In this document: piece by piece, positions 56,935 through 64,000 of the stretch
Position numbering within the stretch: position 1 is the stretch's first letter
Layout: each line of letters opens with the position of its first letter
Assembly (NCBI GenBank): GCA_030549495.1
Contig: JAUIRK010000686.1
Span: 1 to 64,000 of the forward strand
Direction of reading: 5' to 3'
Origin: Nectonema munidae
Taxonomy: Eukaryota > Nematomorpha > Nectonematoida > Nectonematidae
Length of the DNA stretch: 64,000 nucleotides
Translations under genes and position numbers: made by a program
The notes under the pieces: generated by a model
What the model saw: only the letters and a program-made list of their open reading frames with translations
The model's database searches: none
Told to the model about the DNA's origin: nothing

Positions 56935-57065
56935 GCTATTGTGTCCATGCGAAGAGTAATCTTTCGCGATGTCACCATCCGTCGTAATATAAGCCAGAAC
57001 GACTGAAACAGTATCCTAAGGGTGGTGACCTATGATTCCACCGCTAGGTCATTGCTGAATAAAAT
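56935..57065 (-). mobile_element. Worn tRNA-derived SINE
   Basis: On the minus strand CCTAGCGGTGGAATCATAGG lies about 65 bp before ACGGATGGTGACATCG and AAAGATTACTCTTCG, paralleling the head and body of the SINE at 13040. Box B is degraded. Confidence 0.45.
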
Positions 57066-58649
57066 TGTGATGATATGGAGAAGCACGTGTGGGTCCATCG
57101 GCAGAGAGTGGGGGTGGGGTGGGTAAGGAGGTGTGTTTCTCTCTCTCCCTCTCTCTCTTACTAAATCTTTGATGGTATGTAAAGAAAGTTTTTAAGATAT
57201 TATTGATTAGGCCATTAGATAGAATTTAGAGGCTCAATCAAAATTGAGCTCCTGGATACCCGTCTGTGTATAACAGTATTTTTCAAATCATTGTCCAATA
57301 GGATTTTAGGGAGTTATTTAAGTCTAATTTATAAAATAATTTGATTAAAAATTGTACACTTGAGGATCAAAAAACTGGAAAAACTTGCTTTAGTAACGTT
57401 ATTAACCTAATAAATAACTTAGTAAACCCAACTTTTAATTAGCGCAACATCTAAAATATTTGCTCCTTACTAAACTTGCTGGCTTTCTCGTTAGTAACTT
57501 AATTAACCCACATTAGAAGATTGACTTCTCTAAAATATATTCTTTATGCCGTTATTGCCCTGTTTCTCCGCTAGTTCTTTTCGCCCTGCTATTATTTCCA
57601 CTTGTATTTTTTCAACCTTTCATTTTTTCTCCATTTTCCTTTTTATTTTTAATCAAAACTTGAGTGTGCTTCGTCGCATCTAATATATAAAATGATAAAC
57701 AAAATTTAAAAAAAAATTTAGAAGTTATTTTGTATTAACAAACAGTATTTTTTATTCCTTAATTTATATTATTTAAGATTACTTTCTTGAAATTTATCTA
57801 ATTTCAAAGTAACCATTCTTACAACGACGAAATCATTTTACTGATGATAGAGTAAAAATTTTGGAAGAAATATTAAAAATCCTGGATATTGATTCTTTTT
57901 GAGTGTCAAGAAGTTTCCTAACAAATAAGTTATAATTAAAGAGATTAGATTATAATTTTTAGATATGATGTCAAGTATAAAGGAATGTAGTCAAACTTAA
58001 GAGGGCAAAAATGAAAATTCTAAAAATGTGATGAAACATGCAAAAATAAATACTCAAAACCTATTTTGAAAATGCAATGTGAAACTAAAGACTATTTAAA
58101 ATGTAATCAAAAGGAGAAAAAATATCTTGGAAAAATTTACCTCTATTAAAATACTTGCATCTTATGACAATTTTGGAATTTATTTTTAGAGTAGTAAAAA
58201 TTTTTATTTCCTCCAGAAACTCTGCTTCTAAATCATTATATCTGCAAATTACCGCGCTTTATTGAGTTCGATTTAAAGAGAAACGTAGGTTTTTCAGTGA
58301 TCACTAAGTTTTTTTTAACAATGCTTTTCAATTTTTCTGTAGTATTTTTTATACACGAGTTAGGTTGATGAAATTGCATTTTAGCAATTTTTCTGTGAAA
58401 TGTTTGCTCTTCATACTCTTGAGTTGAATGATATTAGAATTTTATAACTTTTTCTTATCAATTTTTACTGCTTTATTAGCTCTACCTTTTCTCAAATTTC
58501 AGTTGTTATTATTATTAAGGGTTAGAGCTAGGGTATTAGATTTTTCAAAACAAAGGTTTTAGTTATGTTATATTTTTGATATTTTAAATCTCTTTAGCTT
58601 CATTGGTTCTTGTTGAAATAGCCTATGTGGAAATAGCCTTTTTTGATAT
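57066..58649. other. No gene recognised
   Basis: A G-rich then CT-repeat block at 57100-57165 is followed by AT-rich DNA. Nothing is assigned. Confidence 0.45.
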
Positions 58650-58825
58650 GTCATACAAGCCCGTAGCTAGGACTTTTCAATTGGGAGGGCTGGAAAAAAT
58701 TGGGGGGGGGGGGCTAAATATTTTCACAAAAAATTTTTTGGTACTTATGGGTTATCTCTCCCCCATTCAAAAAAAAGAAATATATTAGGTTTGGGGGGGG
58801 GGGGGGGCTTAGCCCACTCCTGAGG
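58650..58825. mobile_element. MITE-like insertion with G-runs
   Basis: CCCGTAGCTAGGACTTTTCA at the left, two copies of TTGGGGGGGGGGGCT (about 58698-58712 and 58790-58811) and TTAGCCCACTCCTGAGGGTC at the right resemble a class of DNA-transposon ends beginning GGGCGTAGCTAGG. G-run lengths may not be reliable. Confidence 0.4.
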
Positions 58826-60900
58826 GTCTGATGTCATAATAAACCTTTCAAGTGTCTATCATTTATCTTCTTTCTATATCTTTGTTTTATTAGAAACATT
58901 GTAGCCCACTCGCATTTCTTGATTTTAAGGTTGTTTCATATTAAAATTACAATGTTCCAGTCTTTTTTCTGTGATCAAATTGGGTAACCTATTGGAAAAT
59001 CTATTTTTATACTTTCTAACTTGTCAAAGAGGGCCTCTTTTTAAAGTTGCTATGATTTTTTAGATGGAATTCATTTTTTCATATTCAGTTAAACTAGATG
59101 TTTTGTCCAACCTTACATAACAAGTATAATCCTCTTTGATAAGAATTATTGCTGGTAATTCTTAAATTTTAATTTTGCACATCTGCCTTTATATTTGTAT
59201 GTTCTATTTCATGTAAACTTTCCATCAAAAACGACACTACAGATAAAACTCATCCATACATAACTTATCGTAACTCATTACAAACATTGGCTATTTTTTC
59301 GCCCCGTTTATACAGAATATGTTTTGTTCTACTTTTCATGAGCGATTCGGTTTGTATATTCACGTAATATGTTTTAATGATGGATATGATTAATAATGTC
59401 TAATTTCTATTCAATTGCTATTTAAAGATGTTCTTGGTATTTTTTTATGAAATGATTATTTCGATAAATTTGCACTTCTCTTTTATTTATAGTTTTTGCT
59501 TTGAAATGTAGACATCTGCTCTACTTATATCTATGATAATTTGTTTCTGTATCAGATTAATGATGGATTTTTCTGTTAAAGTCGATCATTTCAAGGCTTT
59601 TTCCAACTTTTTCTCTAATATGAAGAATATCGATTTAGTCTACGATAGTCGTGTTTACTTTTTTTGAGAACAGCGCATTTTCTCTTCTCTCTACTATAGT
59701 TTATACAATTTTTAATTGAGGGATCATATAGATGCATATAATACATAGTTGTGCTTGAGTGTATATAAAAATAATAAACTGTATGTGTAGAGCTACACCA
59801 CGGTGTCATCATAGTTTTTTATATGGTAAATTGCTTCATAGACAAACCTTCCATAAAACTTACACACACACACATACACATACACTGTATGCATTTATAA
59901 TGCGCAAAGTTTATATACATATAATCTCTTTGTTTTTAAATATAGTATGCGTGTAGTTTATATATATAAGGCAATGCATTATTATGACTGATTGCTCTTT
60001 CTTCTTGCATATATGCAGAGAAGGGTTTCTAACTGCGAAAGATTGCTCCCTCCCTCTCTCTGTTTTAATCCGTTTGTTTGTTTTGGAGTTTAATTGGATC
60101 AATGGAAGCAAGACATCTCCACGAACTCTTGGAGAACAAAATAATGTTATTAGATAATATGAGTTGTGGTATTATACTATTCCTTGTGCTATTTATACAC
60201 ATAGTATGATTATATACCATGTTCATTTTCTTTATAAAGAGGATATATTATAGTATACACATTTTAATCATATGCTATTTCTTTAAATCTTTACTATATA
60301 CAAACTCTTCAAGCAATGATATTTAGGTAACCCGCGTATAAACGATTAGTAACGCCAAACTTCCATATCTCAATGAAATGTCATGCATTACCTTTTCATC
60401 ATTGAATCTTTAGTTTAGTTTTGCTTTGCTTTTACTTTTTTTTTAAATATTTGCTTAATAATTTAAATAAAGCCACCAATCGATATCCATAGAGCATGGA
60501 ACTAAGTATAGAATGGAATTTATTAACAATGAAATGAGAAGGCTTTGTTTTAAACTGGAGACTTCTAAGAATCAAATCTTGCTTCTACACAACTACTCAC
60601 ACCTCCGAAAAAATCACAATTGTGTCACGGGTCTTAAATCGATCTTTAAAAGTGAATACAACTTTTGAACTTGAACCAAAGTAATGTAATACCTCAATGA
60701 TAACATTTATATTCTATTTATCCTTTGAATGACATAACTGCTTATTGTAAAAAATCTTCTTCACCAGTCATATTTTTACTCTCTGAATGGCATATATCAC
60801 TATACACGTTGCTAGTGTTAGTAAGAATTTGTTCTTTGTGTTACTTGTTGAAGTGATTTAAGTACAATTGGGGAAGTTCCGAAAGTAGACGCCTTTAAGT
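58826..60900. other. No gene recognised; small CA microsatellite
   Basis: AT-rich. An ACACACACACATACACATAC microsatellite lies at about 59862-59885. The short frames around it are composition artefacts. Confidence 0.45.
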
Positions 60901-60921
60901 GGTTGGAACGACATATACGCA

Positions 60922-61032
60922 CCGAAGATATCTCGATAACAATTCCTCCGTTCCCAAGTTCGGCGACTGCAGCCTTTTTTGGTTGGGCCAGACTTTCATC
61001 ACATTCCCTTTCTAGCCTGGCTAATTCTTTTA
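60922..61032 (-). CDS. Possible host exon, unknown
   Basis: Within a GC-richer patch the minus strand has a pyrimidine tract ending CTCCCCCTAAAAG, a plausible splice acceptor. It is followed by an open segment ELARLERECDESLAQPKKAA, VAELGNGGIVIEISS. A GTGCGT, a possible donor, comes next. The frame also continues to 60818. The charged, helical-looking start and the GGIVIEI stretch look protein-like. No family is recognised. It could equally be an element fragment. Confidence 0.25.
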
Positions 61033-61087
61033 GGGGGAGACAGAAATAAACCCAGAGCGAAGTCAACAAAAATTCATCTTTGAATTT

Positions 61088-61320
61088 TTTTTTGTATAAC
61101 TCTCTATTTTTTTTTGGTTTTAAATTTTTATTAAAAATTTTTTTTTTTTATTTTTTTTTTTATTTTAAATAAAAATTTAAATTTTTTTTTTTTTTCTATT
61201 TTTTTTTTTTTAAAATTGTTGGGGTAAGAAAAAAAAAAAGGAAGAAAAAAAAAAAGAGGGGAAAAGGGGAAAAAAAAGGAAGAAAAAGAAGAAAAGAGGG
61301 GAAAAAAAAAAAAAAGGGGG
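61088..61320. repeat. Homopolymer-rich block (T runs then A/G runs), probable assembly seam
   Basis: About 230 bp consist almost entirely of long T runs, then A runs broken by G clusters (GGGGAAAAGGGGAAAAAAAA). This low-complexity texture is unlike anything else in the window. It separates AT-rich DNA from a C/A-rich LINE fragment of very different base composition. A 110-codon minus-strand frame is an artefact of it. Confidence 0.7.
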
Positions 61321-62632
61321 CCTAATATCGAAACCAATATCACTAACCTTGAACCTGATCTATTACATACAAACGACGTACACACATTAAACAACACCCT
61401 CACAAACCTCATATTACAAGCAGACAAACTCCACATCCCTAAAGGAAACATCAATGCGCACAACGATCACCAACCGTTATCACAAAAAAAATTAGATCAT
61501 TCATAAACGAAAGAAACGGAATCAGAAAACACAATCCATTATATCCCCACATAGATGAACTCAACAAACAAATATCAATCCAAATCAAAAGGCATAAACT
61601 CTCACTCTGGAAATAACATATTAACAAAAACAGGTCCATCAAAAACCTCCGAAACAAGAAAACCTACACAGACACAAATAGAAATATTTCATTTAATAAC
61701 ACAACCAAAATGAAAGACATGGACACCGCAAACACTTTCAATCAACAGTTCACCAGTACAGCACCGAAAGCTACAAACAAATCACACAGAATTTTTAATA
61801 AACAACTACAAAAACTCACCAAAACACATACACATCACGACAATAGACACACAACAAGCCATCCACAACATCAAAAAAAAGCAAATCACTACGACCGGAT
61901 CAAATCGCTATCCTACACATTAAACATCTCGGACCCAATGCTATTAATCTCCTTACACAGATCTTCAACTCAGCTCTAAACAACAATACATTTCCACATA
62001 TATGGAGAACATCTATTATACTACCCATCCCTAAACCACACAAAAATAAAAATCTTAGCCCTTCCTACACACCAATTTCTTTCCTATCACCTGTAGCCAA
62101 AACTTTAGAAAAAATCATTCTCCACAACATAGAACCTTGCATACCTAACACCACACATCAACATGGATTTAAGAAAATGCATTCTACTACAACAGCCCTT
62201 CAATTTATTCACAACATTATTGCAAAAGGTTTCAATAAAAAGAAACCCTTTCACCGCACCATCACAACAGCATTTATCTAAGCAACGCCTTTGCCACACT
62301 TGATATCCATCTTCTCATACACAAAATCATCCACAAAATAAATATTAACACTCAATATGTCAGATTTCTAGCTAACTATCTACGCGGCCGAAACACTTAT
62401 ACAAAGCATAACACTACCCTCTCACGCTTACGCCACACACGTACAGGGGTACCCCAACGGAGCTCCCTCTCCCCGATATTATTCAACTACATGACCTACT
62501 CCACCAACAACCAAGTTAACATTTTTACTTACGCAGATGACATCACCATTACATCCAATAACCAAAACATCACAAAAGCCACTTTCAATGCAGAAACATA
62601 TATCGACAATATACACAAATGGCACATTTAAC
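61320..62632 (+). mobile_element. LINE reverse-transcriptase fragment, C/A-rich lineage
   Basis: Plus-strand traces include MKDMDTANTFNQQFTSTAPK (61710), then RPDQIAILHIKHLGPNAINL, FNSALNNNTFPHIWRTSIIL, PIPKPHKN, SYTPISFLSPVAKTLEKIIL, HQHGFKKMHSTTTALQFIHN, TGVPQRSSLSPILFNYMTY and IFTYADDITIT. These are the finger and palm motifs of LINE reverse transcriptase in order, with the catalytic YADD codons at 62530-62541. The FLDLSKAFD region is damaged, and frames shift several times. The coding strand is strongly A- and C-rich with few G, unlike the other LINEs here, so it is a distinct lineage. It stops at 62632, where a hAT fragment begins on the other strand. Confidence 0.8.
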
Positions 62633-64000
62633 CAGAAGTTGGCCAAGTTATGATTTTCACGTTCGTCGCATTGTAAATCGTTGAATTCTTCTTGTTTACC
62701 AGTTCCCACTGTGAGATCACCAGTGTTAATAGTAGTGAATGGATTCCGAATGCAAGTGCATGTTTGTGCATCACGATCATTGAAGAAGTACTGCCTGATT
62801 TCATCTTTAAACAGAATAGGATCTTTGGTGGTCTTTTGACTAAATGCAATACTAGGCTCCCCCTCCCTAAGTGACACCACATTCTCACACATTCCAAACC
62901 GTCTGTTCTCAATCCACAAATCGAGCTTTCGAATAAATGCAGTCAATTTGATTGAGAAAACAATGCTGTTACTTTCAGCGCCCTGAGAACAATTGAAATG
63001 ATACATGACTTCAAAAATATCTGACAGGTAGGCAAGGTAAAGAATGAAGTTTCCACCTTCAAGGATCTTCTGAACTTCGTGATCTTTTGTTTGGAAAAAT
63101 TGAAGCAGCTCCTTTTTCAGCACAAAAAGGAGCATAGTGGTATTCCCTCGAGACAGACACCTCACTTCCGTATGAAAAGCAATGACGTGTATTCTGATCC
63201 AATATCCTCACAAATGACCTTGAAGAGACGACTATTTTGGGCAGATGTCATAATGTAGTTTACCATTTTAACCACCAGTTTCAAGCTTGTCTTCATATCG
63301 GGAGGTAGAACTTTAGCAGAGAGAGCAAATCGGTGTATCAAACTATGAACAGAATTGACAGATGGAGATACTGCTTACACCCGAGCTTGGAACCCAGATT
63401 TTCTTCCAAGCATAACAGGAGCCCCGTCAGTTGTGCAACCTACTAGCTTGGTTCATTAGAGACCATTTTCTTTGAAAAAGTTTTCATAAGTTCGAACACG
63501 TCTTCTCCTTTTGTTGTAGTTGTCATTTCATTGGTTAAGAGTAATTCACATCGAATTGCATCCTTAGTAGCATAACGCACATATACCAGAAGCTGTGCGC
63601 AGTTTGACACGTCCGTTGATTCGTCAAGTTGTATTGCAAATCTATATTTTGAGCCCTCTACTTCCGTAATGACTGGTTTATTAATAACAGTAAACTATTT
63701 TGTAATACACCTCTGTATCGTTTTATTTGACACTGCTTCATCAACGATACCATGCTTCACCATTTGTTGTGGAAGGCTTTTATTTCTTTGCCATAAAAAG
63801 TTCAATTTCACAGGAGGCTGTCACAATACCAACAGACTGCTGATATTACTTCCCCGTTTTGTCTAGTCGTTTTTCTCAAGTCGCTTAAAATAATTAGGAT
63901 CGCGGTCTTTCTAGTCGGGAGATGGCGTTGTAAAAGGCTTCATTGATGCAGTTGATAATGTCTTCATACACACCACACACCGTGGCACAGATTCTTCCCT
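62632..64000 (-). pseudogene. hAT transposase (ZBED5-like), runs off window
   Basis: Read from 64000 downward, the minus strand gives KDRDPNYFKRLEKN, KHGIVDEAVSNKTIQRCIT, KYRFAIQLDESTDVSNCAQL (first catalytic Asp), LVGCTTDGAPVMLGRKSGFQ (second) and VHSLIHRFALSAKVLPPDMK. TSLLFHTEVRCLSRGNTTML, LAYLSDIFEVMYHFN and AAFIRKLDLW-type segments follow, then IRNPFTTI and NLANFWLNV. This is the order of ZBED5-like hAT transposases. From 63165 the frame is open for some 175 codons of true homology and then runs past the junction at 62632 into antisense LINE sequence. The dimerisation domain is missing. Two or more stops lie upstream of the catalytic region. Confidence 0.82.

Noticed and set aside
61131-61463. 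110-codon minus-strand frame rich in Phe and Lys
   Set aside because: It is produced by the homopolymer block and antisense LINE sequence.
62479-62631. C-terminal extension of the hAT frame past the junction
   Set aside because: The homology to hAT ends near 62632. Beyond it the frame reads antisense LINE sequence, so the fusion is not treated as a real protein.
1-64000. LTR retrotransposon, retrovirus-like or Polinton-like elements
   Set aside because: No long terminal repeats, gag/pol-type motifs, integrase or capsid-like traces were recognised. All reverse transcriptase traces are of the non-LTR type.
1-64000. CRISPR arrays, bacterial operons, riboswitches
   Set aside because: The sequence is eukaryotic. 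The tandem repeats seen lack the regular short repeat and unique spacer pattern.

Overview
This is a strongly AT-rich, intron-poor stretch of a eukaryotic (animal) genome, packed with fossils of DNA transposons and non-LTR retrotransposons. No bacterial-style operons, ribosome binding sites, rRNA or CRISPR are visible. The mix suggests an arthropod, possibly a parasitic copepod such as a caligid sea louse: many Tigger/pogo elements, ZBED5-like and ZMYM1-like hAT transposases, piggyBac with TTAA-flanked miniature copies, several LINE lineages, tRNA-derived SINEs and long homopolymer runs. That placement is inference from flavour and memory, not a search result.

Only one confident, intact host gene is seen: a single-exon protein phosphatase 1 inhibitor 2 (PPP1R2-like) on the minus strand at 32085-32597. 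Two short GC-richer stretches (11771-11926 and 60922-61032, both minus) may be host exons. A disrupted coding trace at 20754-21668 (minus) is unrecognised.

Layout. 1-6.0 kb: AT-rich DNA holding a 1.6-kb imperfect foldback (2078-3712), degenerate tandem repeats and a Tigger N-terminus. 6.2-10.7 kb: an internally deleted Tigger, a satellite-like array and a pogo-like miniature element. 10.7-20 kb: SINE, hAT and LINE remnants and a minus-strand Tigger. 20-31.3 kb: two more copies of the satellite-armed family (one folded back on itself), a short hAT with a perfect 8-bp target duplication, and a remnant of a widespread uncharacterised gene family. 31.9-33.5 kb: PPP1R2 and tandem repeats. 34-35.6 kb: a decayed LINE carrying a nested piggyBac MITE and a nested hAT MITE. 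36-45 kb: stem-loop MITEs, the best-preserved Tigger (39148-41503), a piggyBac transposase remnant, a minus-strand LINE and a short Helitron. 45-56 kb: three hAT fossils, a LINE 3' end and more MITEs. 56-64 kb: mostly empty AT-rich DNA, then a homopolymer block at 61.1-61.3 kb that looks like an assembly seam, a LINE reverse-transcriptase fragment of very different base composition, and a ZBED5-like hAT transposase running off the window end.

How the parts relate. The non-autonomous elements plausibly depended on the autonomous families whose wrecks lie beside them: TTAA MITEs on piggyBac, TA-flanked ends with repeated subterminal motifs on Tigger/pogo, and the 8-bp-duplication elements on hAT. 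No LTR retrotransposon, retrovirus-like element or Polinton was recognised.
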